This document shows positions 7,664 through 15,842 of a stretch of DNA of 23,794 bases, one piece after another. The translations under genes and the position numbers were made by a program. The stretch lies in assembly GCA_021323495.1 (NCBI GenBank), contig JAJQJO010000008.1, positions 1 to 23,794 of the forward strand. Direction: 5' to 3'. The notes under the pieces are model-generated. The model made no database searches. It worked only from the letters and a program-made list of their open reading frames with translations, and was not told where the DNA came from. Numbering within the stretch: the stretch's first letter is position 1; each line of letters begins with the position of its first letter. The stretch is from Cellvibrio sp. GTDB lineage: Bacteria; Pseudomonadota; Gammaproteobacteria; Pseudomonadales; Cellvibrionaceae.

Positions 7664-8954
7664 ACGTTTGTTTGTCAGGTTGGACTTGATGCCAGATCCA
7701 GGCTAGCAATAGTAAGGTTGGAACAACTGAAACGGTACTGAGGATAAAGAAAGCGGAGTAACTGGTGGCTTCCACCATATAACCCGATAGGCCACCAACA
7801 AATTTCCCAGGTAAATTGGCGAGCGATGCCAGAAGGGCATATTGGGTCGCGGTAAAATTGCGATTGGTGAGGCTCGACATAAACGCAACCAATACAACGC
7901 CGGCAAATCCTTGCGATAAATTATCAGCGCTGATTGCGGCAAAAAATGCCCAGGTTTCTGCGGGATATTGAGCCATCAATAAAAACGCAATATTTGAAAC
8001 GGATACGGCAATGGTGGCTACCACTAACATGGGGCGTAAACTAAATGCCGCTATGCACAGGCCGCCCAGGAACGCGCCTGCTATTCCAATCCATACCCCA
8101 TAAAGTTTTGATACTGTGGCGATATCGGCCTTGGTATAACCCGAGTCCAGGTAAAATGGTCCCGCCAATACGCCAATCATTTGATCGGGCAATTTGAATA
8201 AACCGACAAACAACAAAAGTGCCAATGCCAGTGAGAGGCCGTTGCGCGAAAAAAATTCCTGAAAGGGTTTTATAAACGCATCACCGATGCGGATTTCCCG
8301 AATTGTCAACGCTTGTGCAGCAGGTTCTTTGGATAATAATCCTGCGAATAACGGGATAAAGATACTGGCGGCCATTATTAAATAGGCATTGGTCCAGCCA
8401 GACAGTTCTGCTAAATAAAGCGCTATCGCGCCCGATATAATCAGCCCGAACCTGTAGCCCAAAATATAAGTTGCTGCGAGTGCGGCCTGTGATTCTACTG
8501 GTGCAATTTCAATGCGATAAGCATCTACAACTATATCTTGTGTTGCACCAGCAAAGGCGACCAACCCGGCCAGCATCACAAAAATCAGGAGCGATGAGCC
8601 AGGTCCTAGCAGTGCCATACCTGTCAGCGCAATAATCAAAAGCAATTGCGAAACAGCTAGCCAGCCTTTTCTCCGCCCCAGGAATGGCAGCGGATAGCGG
8701 TCGATCAATGGGGCCCACAAAAACTTGAGCACGTAGAAAAAACTTGCGTAACTGACAAGGCCAATCGCACTCAATGCCAGCCCCGTGTCTCTCAACCAGG
8801 TAGAAAGGGTTGCACCCACTAATAAAAAAGGCAGGCCAGAGCCAAATCCAAGGCAAAGCATAGTCAGGGCAGAAGGTGTTGCAAATGCGCGCTTGATGCC
8901 GCGCCAACCTTGATAATTATTTTCTTCAGGTGAGCTTCGCGTAGGTGACATCAT
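7662..8954 (-). CDS. ampG: AmpG-type muropeptide MFS permease
   Basis: This major facilitator protein (about 430 residues from ATG 8954) has some 12 hydrophobic segments. AmpG imports GlcNAc-anhydromuropeptides from the periplasm for cell-wall recycling. Family hallmarks are the first-helix motif GFGSGLPFLLVGATLSTWL, the LGRRKGWL loop between helices 2 and 3, and ATQDIVVDAYRIE, whose aspartates correspond to an essential Asp in E. coli AmpG. The same frame continues to a TTG at 8972, which would add six residues. Neither start has a good ribosome binding site; I prefer the ATG. The alkyltransferase-like gene ends about 45 bp upstream on the same strand, so the two may be co-transcribed. ampD and ampE lie just across the terminator, which supports the recycling role. 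Confidence 0.9.
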   Translation of the reverse strand: MMSPTRSSPEENNYQGWRGIKRAFATPSALTMLCLGFGSGLPFLLVGATLSTWLRDTGLALSAIGLVSYASFFYVLKFLWAPLIDRYPLPFLGRRKGWLAVSQLLLIIALTGMALLGPGSSLLIFVMLAGLVAFAGATQDIVVDAYRIEIAPVESQAALAATYILGYRFGLIISGAIALYLAELSGWTNAYLIMAASIFIPLFAGLLSKEPAAQALTIREIRIGDAFIKPFQEFFSRNGLSLALALLLFVGLFKLPDQMIGVLAGPFYLDSGYTKADIATVSKLYGVWIGIAGAFLGGLCIAAFSLRPMLVVATIAVSVSNIAFLLMAQYPAETWAFFAAISADNLSQGFAGVVLVAFMSSLTNRNFTATQYALLASLANLPGKFVGGLSGYMVEATSYSAFFILSTVSVVPTLLLLAWIWHQVQPDKQT

Positions 8955-8997
8955 AAATTTTGTGGCCAGCAAATTATTGCCAAGTAAGGGGCATTGA

Positions 8998-9333
8998 TTA
9001 GTTATTGTAACCGTAAATACGCAAACTGATTTTTCCGTTTTTTATTTGCACGCCCTCGGCCTGCAGTCGCTGCATTTGTTTTTTATACCCACTTGAATCG
9101 ACTGGTAGCGAGATTTTCCCCTGGGCGTTGATCACCCTGTGCCAAGGCAATTCCGTTTTGTCGGGTAATCCGCATAAAACGCTCCCAGCCAAGCGGGCGG
9201 CGCCGGGCAATCCTGCCAATGATGCCAATTGTCCGTAAGTAATGACCTTGCCCGCAGGTACGGTCATTAAGGCCAGATAGATGGCTTCCCGATTGGTCGC
9301 GGCGGGGGAAGGGGATAGTGGAGCTGATACCAT
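8998..9333 (-). CDS. Alkyltransferase-like protein (Atl/YbaZ, MGMT fold without the active cysteine)
   Basis: The 111-residue protein is a single MGMT DNA-binding domain. True O6-alkylguanine transferases carry PCHRV; here it is PWHRV (63-67), so the acceptor cysteine is replaced by W64. This is the mark of Atl/YbaZ proteins, which bind and flip O6-alkylguanine and hand the lesion to nucleotide excision repair. An arginine in GAARLAG (R47) fits the base-flipping arginine finger, and Y33 in ITYGQLA fits the conserved tyrosine. The length suits bacterial Atl (about 100-130). It lies upstream of ampG on the same strand. Confidence 0.92.
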   Translation of the reverse strand: MVSAPLSPSPAATNREAIYLALMTVPAGKVITYGQLASLAGLPGAARLAGSVLCGLPDKTELPWHRVINAQGKISLPVDSSGYKKQMQRLQAEGVQIKNGKISLRIYGYNN

Positions 9334-9448
9334 CTTGCTTGCTGTACCTCTAAATTAAACTGATAGGCCGGTGTAGACCAACGTATGTTCCAAGGGATTA
9401 TGTGCGGCGATTCTGACGTGAATTAGTCCTGAATACAAAGTTGGCTAT

Positions 9449-9466
9449 CGGTTCGATAACGAACCG
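9449..9466. promoter_or_regulatory. Perfect inverted repeat in the atl-fxsA divergent spacer
   Basis: CGGTTCG (9449-9455), loop ATAA, CGAACCG (9460-9466) form a 7-bp stem within the 225-bp spacer between the divergent atl and fxsA starts. No T run follows, so it is not a terminator. It lies about 93 bp before fxsA and could be an operator. The rest of the spacer shows nothing I can support. Confidence 0.3.
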
Positions 9467-9558
9467 CAAGCCGGTCACACATCGGCAAAGATACGACGAT
9501 ATCGCCGGGCGCGGGTGACAAATGGTAAGCTGATCGCCCTTTTATCTGGACTCTATTG

Positions 9559-10098
9559 ATGCGTATACCCCTTCTTCCTATTGTTCTGTTACCGGTGCTT
9601 GAGCTTTGGTTGATGATTGAAATCGGCGGAGAAGTGGGCGCCCTCGCAGTGATTGCCTGGCTGGTATTGATGATTATTGTCGGCATTAACCTGCTCCGTT
9701 ATTTAGGTGCATCGAGTATGTTGCGCGCGGCCCAGGGAATGCGCAGCGGTATTGCCATGCCTACGCAGGGTTTGGCCGAAGGGTTATTTAAAGCTATAGG
9801 GGCGGTCTTGTTGATCATTCCCGGTTTTATTACCGATTTTATCGCGCTGCTGTGTCTAATCCCCTTTGTGCGCCGTTTACTGCTCAAGCGATGGCTGGCA
9901 AAAATAGCGGTGGTAGCCAGTGCCGGTGCCCGTGGTTTTAGTGCCGATCGCTTCAAAGCGGATCCATTTACTTCTGCCAATGGCAATATCTATGAGCATC
10001 AAGGCTCACCCCAAACTGGTCCGGATAAGACCAACGATGGCGTGCTTATTGACCAACAACCTCAATCCTCCGCCTCCAAACCATCCGAGCGCGATTAA
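9559..10098 (+). CDS. fxsA: FxsA-family membrane protein
   Basis: The 179-residue inner-membrane protein has N-terminal hydrophobic segments at about 3-50 (LPIVLLPVLELWLMIEIGGE...AWLVLMIIVGI), a third at about 74-100 (AIGAVLLIIPGFITDFIALL), and a hydrophilic, probably cytoplasmic tail. FxsA overproduction in E. coli relieves exclusion of phage T7 by the F plasmid; its normal role is unknown. ATG 9559 is preferred over the adjoining TTG 9556; the ribosome binding site is weak. In E. coli, fxsA also lies close upstream of groES, so the neighbourhood supports the call. The tail after about 130 is variable and Gln/Ser/Pro-rich. Confidence 0.9.
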   Translation: MRIPLLPIVLLPVLELWLMIEIGGEVGALAVIAWLVLMIIVGINLLRYLGASSMLRAAQGMRSGIAMPTQGLAEGLFKAIGAVLLIIPGFITDFIALLCLIPFVRRLLLKRWLAKIAVVASAGARGFSADRFKADPFTSANGNIYEHQGSPQTGPDKTNDGVLIDQQPQSSASKPSERD

Positions 10099-10169
10099 AT
10101 CAGCGCTATTTCGACAATTTTTATCTGCTTTCTGTTGAAATCCCCAAACCGGGCCCCAGATAGGTGTCA

Positions 10170-10196
10170 CCGCTTTTTGGTCGCCGCTTTTTGGTC
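10170..10196. repeat. Two tandem copies of CCGCTTTTTGGTC
   Basis: The 13-mer CCGCTTTTTGGTC occurs at 10170-10182 and again at 10184-10196, separated by one G (14-bp period, over one helical turn). It lies 72 bp after fxsA and 50 bp before the groES -35 box. It may be a duplicated binding site or simple slippage; no known motif is recognised. Confidence 0.6.
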
Positions 10197-10205
10197 ACTA
10201 TTTAA

Positions 10206-10217
10206 GGGGCTAGCCCC
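10206..10217. promoter_or_regulatory. GC-rich 12-bp palindrome GGGGCTAGCCCC upstream of the groE promoter
   Basis: GGGGCTAGCCCC is a perfect palindrome, flanked by TTTAA on the left and CTAAA on the right. It lies 28 bp before the groES -35 box. As a hairpin it would have only a tiny loop and no T tract on the + strand, so terminator function for fxsA is doubtful. An operator is possible. Confidence 0.35.
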
Positions 10218-10245
10218 CTAAAAATCGGTGGCCTTAATGGATGGC

Positions 10246-10273
10246 CTTGAAACTTTTCAGGCTGTCCCTATAT
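10246..10273 (+). promoter_or_regulatory. Sigma-32 (RpoH) type heat-shock promoter for groESL
   Basis: CTTGAAA (10246-10252) is a perfect RpoH -35 element. It is followed, after a 13-nt spacer, by CCCTATAT (10266-10273), which differs from the CCCCATNT consensus at one position. Transcription would begin near 10281, giving a leader of about 70 nt before groES. No CIRCE inverted repeat (HrcA site) is present, so control by RpoH rather than HrcA is indicated. Confidence 0.85.
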
Positions 10274-10351
10274 GTCATCACGCGGAGCCCCGGCCCTTAT
10301 CGGACCCGGTTCCAAGCACGTTAAATCTGTTTTGTTAGGAGACAAAGTTCC

Positions 10352-10642
10352 ATGAAAATTCGTCCGTTACATGATCGCGTTGTTGTTCGTCGCAAAGAAG
10401 AAGAAACCAAAACTGCCGGTGGCATCATCCTGTCAGGTGCCGCGAAAGAGAAGCCGAATCAAGGCGAAGTGCTCGCTGTGGGCAATGGCCGTGTATTGGC
10501 GAGCGGTGAATTGCGTCCATTGGACGTAAAAGTCGGCGACGTAGTGGTATTCGGTAAGTATGCCGGCAGCGATACCATCAACATCGATGGCGAAGAGCTG
10601 GTAATCCTGAGCGAATCAGATATCAAAGCGGTTCTGGTGTAA
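10352..10642 (+). CDS. groES: GroES co-chaperonin (10 kDa)
   Basis: The 96-residue protein forms the heptameric lid of the GroEL folding chamber in the cytoplasm. It opens with MKIRPLHDRVVVRR and has the mobile loop EEETKTAGGIILSGAAKEKP (about 16-35), whose hydrophobic IIL tripeptide contacts GroEL. It ends with the usual ILSESDIKAVL strand. TTAGGAGAC upstream is a strong ribosome binding site. It follows the RpoH-type promoter and precedes groEL by 82 bp in one operon. Confidence 0.98.
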   Translation: MKIRPLHDRVVVRRKEEETKTAGGIILSGAAKEKPNQGEVLAVGNGRVLASGELRPLDVKVGDVVVFGKYAGSDTINIDGEELVILSESDIKAVLV

Positions 10643-10724
10643 TCCCCGGATCTCAAGAATTTAACGTGAAGTCGATTTCAACCGACTTCCTGGTGTTAAC
10701 AAAAAGTTTGCAGGAATTAAAAAT

Positions 10725-12371
10725 ATGTCAGCTAAAGATGTGAAATTTGGTGATAACGCGCGTCAACGTATGTTGGTTGGGGTAAATATTTTGGCCGATG
10801 CTGTTAAAGCAACCCTCGGCCCGAAAGGTCGTAATGTCGTATTGGAGAAGTCTTTTGGCGCTCCTACCGTAACCAAAGACGGTGTATCCGTTGCCAAAGA
10901 AATCAACTTGAAAGACAAGTTTGAAAACATGGGCGCGCAAATGTTGAAGGAAGTGGCCTCACGCGCTTCTGACGATGCCGGTGACGGTACTACTACTGCT
11001 ACCGTGTTGGCCCAAGCCATCGTTAACGAAGGTTTGAAATCAGTGGCTGCCGGTATGAATCCGATGGATCTGAAGCGCGGTATCGACAAAGCAATTACCG
11101 CCGCAGTTGCCCATGTTAAATCGATCGCCCAGCCCTGCGTTGATAGCAAATCCATTTCGCAAGTGGGCAGCATTTCTGCCAACAGTGATACTTCTGTCGG
11201 TGCGTTGATTGCAGAAGCCATGGATAAAGTGGGTAAAGAAGGCGTAATTACTGTTGAAGAAGGCACCAGCCTCGACAACGAGTTAGACGTAGTGGAAGGT
11301 ATGCAATTTGATCGCGGTTACCTGTCTCCTTACTTCATCAACAACCAGGACAATATGAGTGTTGAGCACGATCATCCTTATATCCTGTTGGTCGACAAAA
11401 AAATCTCTAACATTCGCGAATTGTTGCCAGTTTTGGAAGGCGTTGCCAAATCAGGCAAGCCATTGGTAATTGTTGCGGAAGATGTTGAAGGCGAAGCACT
11501 GGCTACATTGGTAGTGAACAACATTCGCGGTATCGTGAAAGTGGCTGCTGTGAAGGCGCCAGGTTTCGGTGACCGCCGTAAAGCCATGCTGCAAGATATC
11601 GCGGTATTGACTGGCGGTACTGTAATTTCTGAAGAAGTTGGCCTGGATCTGGAAAGCGCTACTTTGGAACACCTGGGTACCGCAAAACGCGTAACCATGA
11701 ACAAAGACAACACCACTATTGTTGACGGTGCTGGTAACGCTGAAGAAATCAAAACCCGCGTACAGCAAATCCGTGTTCAAATCGAAGAAACCTCTTCTGA
11801 TTATGATCGTGAAAAATTGCAAGAGCGCGTAGCGAAATTGGCTGGCGGTGTTGCAGTAATCAAAGTGGGCGCGGCCACTGAAATGGAAATGAAAGAGAAG
11901 AAAGCACGCGTTGAAGATGCCCTGCACGCTACCCGCGCGGCAGTGGAAGAGGGCGTGGTTCCTGGAGGCGGTACCGCATTGCTGCGTGCTGTTGCCGCGA
12001 TTGCTGAGCTTAAAGGTGATAACGAAGACCAAAACGCCGGTATTGCTATTGCACGTCGCGCGATGGAAGCACCACTGCGTCAGATCGTAGCTAATGCCGG
12101 TGATGAGCCATCTGTGGTAGCTGACCAGGTGAAAAAAGGTTCTGGCAACTACGGTTACAATGCCGCGACTGGCGAATATGGCGATATGTTGGAAATGGGT
12201 ATTCTCGATCCAGCCAAAGTAACCCGTTCTGCATTGCAGGCCGCCGGTTCTATTGCTGGTTTGATGATTACTACTGAAGCTATGGTTGCAGATTTACCAG
12301 AAGACAAACCTGCTGCCGGTGGCCATGGCCATGACATGGGCGGTATGGGTGGTATGGGCGGCATGATGTAA
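10725..12371 (+). CDS. groEL: GroEL chaperonin (60 kDa)
   Basis: The 548-residue chaperonin subunit forms the double heptameric ring that folds proteins with ATP and GroES. Visible landmarks are the ATP-site sequences LGPKGRNVVL (31-40) and DAGDGTTTAT with catalytic D87, the apical-domain region in the middle, and the flexible GGM-repeat tail (GGMGGMGGMM). AGGAATTAAAAAT precedes ATG 10725. The codon choice is more even and less AT-biased than in neighbouring genes, as is common for highly expressed genes. A strong terminator follows. Confidence 0.99.
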   Translation: MSAKDVKFGDNARQRMLVGVNILADAVKATLGPKGRNVVLEKSFGAPTVTKDGVSVAKEINLKDKFENMGAQMLKEVASRASDDAGDGTTTATVLAQAIVNEGLKSVAAGMNPMDLKRGIDKAITAAVAHVKSIAQPCVDSKSISQVGSISANSDTSVGALIAEAMDKVGKEGVITVEEGTSLDNELDVVEGMQFDRGYLSPYFINNQDNMSVEHDHPYILLVDKKISNIRELLPVLEGVAKSGKPLVIVAEDVEGEALATLVVNNIRGIVKVAAVKAPGFGDRRKAMLQDIAVLTGGTVISEEVGLDLESATLEHLGTAKRVTMNKDNTTIVDGAGNAEEIKTRVQQIRVQIEETSSDYDREKLQERVAKLAGGVAVIKVGAATEMEMKEKKARVEDALHATRAAVEEGVVPGGGTALLRAVAAIAELKGDNEDQNAGIAIARRAMEAPLRQIVANAGDEPSVVADQVKKGSGNYGYNAATGEYGDMLEMGILDPAKVTRSALQAAGSIAGLMITTEAMVADLPEDKPAAGGHGHDMGGMGGMGGMM

Positions 12372-12384
12372 GCCGACCCAATCG

Positions 12385-12419
12385 ATAATTACGGCCCCTA
12401 GTGGGCCGTAATTATTTTT
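12385..12419 (+). terminator. Intrinsic terminator of groESL
   Basis: A 13-bp perfect stem ATAATTACGGCCC (12385-12397) / GGGCCGTAATTAT (12403-12415) has a 5-nt loop CTAGT and is followed by TTTT. It begins 13 bp after the groEL stop. Confidence 0.92.
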
Positions 12420-12568
12420 GGTGATTGTTAATTGTTTTCAGTATTGATAGCCCCTTTTTTTGCGATAGCGAATTTTTAATAATGCCAATTCTATTTAATT
12501 GTTATTATTCGCTTCCGAATTTTGAATAGCGATAGAACCTAAACAACCGTGACCCAGGAGAAAACATC

Positions 12569-13153
12569 ATGGCTTTTGAATTACCTGCTCTGCCTTACGC
12601 AAAAGATGCATTGGCTCCCCATATTTCTGCTGAGACCCTGGAATTTCACCATGGCAAGCATCACAAAACGTATGTTGATAAGTTAAACGGTTTGATTCCC
12701 GGCACTGAATTCGAAGGCAAAAGCCTCGAAGACATCATCAAGAGTTCTTCAGGTGGTGTGTTCAATAATGCGGCACAAATCTGGAACCACACTTTTTACT
12801 GGCACTGCCTGAGCCCTAACGGCGGTGGCGCAGCAACAGGTGCAGTGGCTGAAGCGATCAATAAAGCCTTTGGTTCATTCGAGAAATTCAAAGAAGACTT
12901 CACCAACTCATCGATCAATAACTTCGGTTCAAGCTGGACCTGGTTGGTGAAAAAGGCCGATGGTTCTGTGGCAATCGTTAATACCAGCAACGCTGGTACT
13001 CCATTGACCGATGCTTCTGTTACTCCAATCCTGACTGTGGACTTGTGGGAACACGCTTACTACATCGATTACCGTAATGCACGTCCAACTTACATGAACG
13101 CTTTCTGGGCATTGGTAAATTGGGAATTTGTAAACGCAAATTACAATAAGTAA
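12569..13153 (+). CDS. sodB: Iron superoxide dismutase
   Basis: The 194-residue cytoplasmic enzyme dismutates superoxide to oxygen and hydrogen peroxide. Metal ligands are H27 (LEFHHGKHH), H74 (WNHTFYWHC), D158 and H162 (DLWEHAYYIDYRN). The Gln in NNAAQIWNHTFYW (Q70) is the position and residue typical of Fe rather than Mn enzymes. The start has a strong CAGGAGAAAA site. The 197-bp upstream spacer is AT-rich beyond the groEL terminator; I see no convincing promoter or Fur box in it, although sodB is iron-regulated in many relatives. A terminator follows directly. Confidence 0.97.
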   Translation: MAFELPALPYAKDALAPHISAETLEFHHGKHHKTYVDKLNGLIPGTEFEGKSLEDIIKSSSGGVFNNAAQIWNHTFYWHCLSPNGGGAATGAVAEAINKAFGSFEKFKEDFTNSSINNFGSSWTWLVKKADGSVAIVNTSNAGTPLTDASVTPILTVDLWEHAYYIDYRNARPTYMNAFWALVNWEFVNANYNK

Positions 13154-13168
13154 TTGTTTTGCGGTACA

Positions 13169-13195
13169 AAAAAACGGGCCTTGTGCCCGTTTTTT
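13169..13195 (+). terminator. Intrinsic terminator of sodB
   Basis: An 11-bp stem AAAAAACGGGC (13169-13179) / GCCCGTTTTTT (13185-13195) with loop CTTGT ends in the T run and lies 16 bp after the stop. The A run on the left arm makes it potentially bidirectional. Confidence 0.92.
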
Positions 13196-13238
13196 ATTGT
13201 GCGAAATAAAATACTTGGCCTATGTTTGTACTGGCCGC

Positions 13239-13249
13239 TGCTATAAAAT
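13239..13249 (+). promoter_or_regulatory. Candidate extended -10 promoter for the coiled-coil protein and fumarase
   Basis: TGCTATAAAAT (13239-13249) fits the extended -10 form TGnTATAAT with one or two changes. No good -35 lies 16-18 bp upstream, as is allowed for extended -10 promoters. The leader to ATG 13307 would be about 50 nt. Confidence 0.4.
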
Positions 13250-13306
13250 GCGCCCACACTGGTTAATCATCTCGATCACTGTCTCATCGCTAAGGTATTT
13301 GTTGTT

Positions 13307-14098
13307 ATGGAACGCAGAGAACCCACATTATCTACCGGCGGAATGTCCGAACCGACGGAATCCGCAGCGCGTCGTCAACAACCCCAAGCCCATGACCAGG
13401 ACGATGACCTACCTCCCGCGCGGCCTGCACGAAAACCCACACCCCAATCGACGCCCGCTTATGTTCCTGCCCAGCAATCCAGCAGTGTGCCCGCCATTGC
13501 ATTGGTAATTGCACTGGTTGCTGCTGGCGGCGCAGGTTTTCTGGGTTGGCAATTATTCCAGGCGCAGGCGCTGCTCAAACAAGCAGACACCCGTATCCTG
13601 GGGTTGGAGCAGCAATTGAGTATGACTTCCGAAGAGTCCAGCGCATCGGTAGTGACCTTGCAATCCAATCTGAAAAAACTGGATACAGAAGTGCGCCGTA
13701 TTGCTGCACTGGCCGAAGAAAGCCGTAAGGCGATTGCCGCTAATACAGAAAAAACCACAGCGGTTGCGCGCGATGCAGCCAATGCCCAAAAACTGGGAGC
13801 CGATGCAAAAGCAAATGTGACCTCCCTCAAGCAGGAAGTGGCAGCCAATAAAACGGTAGCGGATGCGGCCTCGGCAAAAATAGATGGCATGAGTACCAGC
13901 GTGAGCCAACAGACCCAAAGTGTTCAAAATTTGAAAGAGCAGTTAGATAAAATGGAATTGGAATTGACCGCGCTGGACAGTTTGGCCGCACGCGTTCGCA
14001 CTAATGAGGAAGCGATTTCTGCTATCGATGACTTCCGCCGCAGTACCAACCGCGAAATTTTACAAATCAAACAACAAATGGGCACTGCACCTAAATAA
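13307..14098 (+). CDS. Membrane-anchored coiled-coil protein of unknown function
   Basis: I do not recognise this 263-residue protein. It has a hydrophilic Pro/Gln/Asp-rich N-terminus (about 1-58), one membrane helix at about 61-83 (VPAIALVIALVAAGGAGFLGW), and then a long Ala/Glu/Lys/Gln-rich, heptad-like region (about 85-258) that should form a coiled coil in the periplasm. The charge pattern suggests an N-in, C-out topology. ATG 13307 is preceded by AAGG at a rather long spacing; M13 (13343) is an alternative start. The fumarase gene begins 37 bp downstream on the same strand with no terminator between, so they may be co-transcribed. A structural or scaffold role is the most that can be inferred. 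Confidence 0.8.
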   Translation: MERREPTLSTGGMSEPTESAARRQQPQAHDQDDDLPPARPARKPTPQSTPAYVPAQQSSSVPAIALVIALVAAGGAGFLGWQLFQAQALLKQADTRILGLEQQLSMTSEESSASVVTLQSNLKKLDTEVRRIAALAEESRKAIAANTEKTTAVARDAANAQKLGADAKANVTSLKQEVAANKTVADAASAKIDGMSTSVSQQTQSVQNLKEQLDKMELELTALDSLAARVRTNEEAISAIDDFRRSTNREILQIKQQMGTAPK

Positions 14099-14135
14099 TG
14101 ACAATCAATAGAGACTACCCTGCGAGAAGTCCATT

Positions 14136-15656
14136 ATGCCAACCGTGATTCGCCAACAAGACCTGATCGACAGCGTCGCTGATGCGCTGCAATTTATTTC
14201 CTATTACCACCCCGTGGATTTCATCCAGGCTGTACACCAGGCCTACGAGCGGGAGCAGAGTAAAGCCGCTAAAGATGCCATGGCGCAAATCCTGATCAAC
14301 TCACGCATGTGCGCCATGGGTCATCGCCCTATCTGCCAGGACACCGGCATAGTCACGGTGTTCGTGACTGTGGGAATGGATGTGCAATGGGATGCGCAGA
14401 TGAGCCTCACCGATATGGTTAATGAAGGCGTGCGCCGCGCTTATATGAATCCTGATAACGTATTGCGCGCATCGATCCTGGCCGACCCGGACGGTGCCCG
14501 TAAAAATACCGGCGATAATACCCCCGCTGTAATTCACTACAACATAGTTCCCGGCAATACGGTCGATGTACATGTAGCAGCCAAAGGCGGTGGATCCGAG
14601 GCAAAAACCAAATTTGCGATGCTCAATCCCTCTGATTCAGTGGTGGATTGGGTATTGGAACAGGTTCCCAAAATGGGGGCAGGTTGGTGCCCACCGGGTA
14701 TGCTTGGGATAGGGATTGGCGGTACTGCCGAAAAAGCCATGCTGCTGGCTAAAGAAGCGTTGCTTGATCCGGTCGATATCCAGGAACTTCAAGCACGCGG
14801 CGCCAAAGACCGCTATGAAGAATTGCGTATCGAGCTTTATGACAAGGTAAATCGCCTGGGTATCGGTGCCCAGGGCCTGGGCGGTTTGACGACAGTGCTG
14901 GATGTAAAGATCAAAGATTATCCAACTCACGCTGCAAACAAAGCCATTGCCATCATTCCTAATTGCGCAGCAACCCGCCACGCGCATTTTGTATTAGATG
15001 GGTCAGGCCCGGCGTTGCAAACGCCGCCTTCGTTGGAAGACTACCCGGAAATCAGCTGGGATGTGGGTGACAGTGTGCGGCGCGTAAACCTCGATACCGT
15101 GACACCTGCCGACGTATTGGAATGGAAAACCGGCGAGACAGTATTGCTTTCCGGCAAGATGCTCACGGGGCGCGATGCTGCGCATAAAAAGATGACCGAT
15201 ATGCTGGCTAAAGGTGAGGCCCTGCCGGTGAGCATGAACGGTCGCTTTATTTATTACGTAGGCCCGGTTGATCCTATTCGTGATGAAGTGGTTGGCCCGG
15301 CCGGCCCTACTACGGCGACGCGCATGGATAAATTCACGCGTACCATGCTGGAGCAAACCGGCCTGCTTGGCATGATTGGTAAATCCGAGCGCGGCCCGGC
15401 GGCGATTGAAGCGATTCGCGATAACAAGTCCGTCTATCTGATGGCGGTTGGAGGCGCAGCTTATCTCGTCGCCCAAGCGATCAAATCTGCCAAAGTGCTT
15501 GGCTTCCCGGAGTTAGGGATGGAAGCAATTTATGAATTTGACGTCAAAGATATGCCCGTAACCGTCGCAGTGGATTCGCGCGGGGAATCAGTGCATAACA
15601 CTGGCCCGCAAATCTGGAAAGCAAAAATAGAAGAAGGCATATTGGAAGTCCAATAA
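14136..15656 (+). CDS. fumA: Fumarate hydratase, class I (iron-sulfur)
   Basis: The 506-residue enzyme interconverts fumarate and L-malate in the TCA cycle using a labile [4Fe-4S] cluster. The N-terminal domain carries three cysteines that fit the cluster ligands: C67 (RPICQDTG), C185 (GAGWCPPG) and C277 (IPNCAATRH), with spacing close to that of characterised class I enzymes. The C-terminal domain has the substrate-binding segment GPAGPTTATRMDKF. The single-chain length (about 500-550) suits class I rather than the tetrameric class II FumC. The start is supported by GAGAAG. Paralogous names (fumA, fumB) are not distinguishable from sequence alone. Confidence 0.95.
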   Translation: MPTVIRQQDLIDSVADALQFISYYHPVDFIQAVHQAYEREQSKAAKDAMAQILINSRMCAMGHRPICQDTGIVTVFVTVGMDVQWDAQMSLTDMVNEGVRRAYMNPDNVLRASILADPDGARKNTGDNTPAVIHYNIVPGNTVDVHVAAKGGGSEAKTKFAMLNPSDSVVDWVLEQVPKMGAGWCPPGMLGIGIGGTAEKAMLLAKEALLDPVDIQELQARGAKDRYEELRIELYDKVNRLGIGAQGLGGLTTVLDVKIKDYPTHAANKAIAIIPNCAATRHAHFVLDGSGPALQTPPSLEDYPEISWDVGDSVRRVNLDTVTPADVLEWKTGETVLLSGKMLTGRDAAHKKMTDMLAKGEALPVSMNGRFIYYVGPVDPIRDEVVGPAGPTTATRMDKFTRTMLEQTGLLGMIGKSERGPAAIEAIRDNKSVYLMAVGGAAYLVAQAIKSAKVLGFPELGMEAIYEFDVKDMPVTVAVDSRGESVHNTGPQIWKAKIEEGILEVQ

Positions 15657-15681
15657 CTTTATATTCGTTTAATGATGAAAG

Positions 15682-15712
15682 AAGCCGGCAATGAATAATT
15701 GCCGGCTTTTTT
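15682..15712 (+). terminator. Intrinsic terminator of fumarase
   Basis: The 11-bp stem AAGCCGGCAAT (15682-15692) / ATTGCCGGCTT (15698-15708) has a 5-nt loop and is followed by a T run. It separates the metabolic genes from the chemosensory operon. Confidence 0.92.
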
Positions 15713-15842
15713 ATTTATTTAATTTAATTTATAAGAAATCGAGATAAAAAAATAATAATTAGTACTTTATCTTTCATTTTTACAATTTTAATTTCACGTG
15801 CACATATAAAAAATCCATCAAACTTTTCCCAAAGGGCGCAAG

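Noticed and set aside
10099..10351. CIRCE element (HrcA site) before groES
   Set aside because: The TTAGCACTC-N9-GAGTGCTAA pattern is absent.
10763..12032. Long open frames on the - strand opposite groEL
   Set aside because: They are shadows of the highly biased groEL coding frame; no ribosome binding site or family resemblance.
12421..12568. Fur box or clear promoter upstream of sodB
   Set aside because: AT-rich sequence with GCGATAG twice, but no acceptable match to a Fur site and no well-spaced -35/-10 pair.
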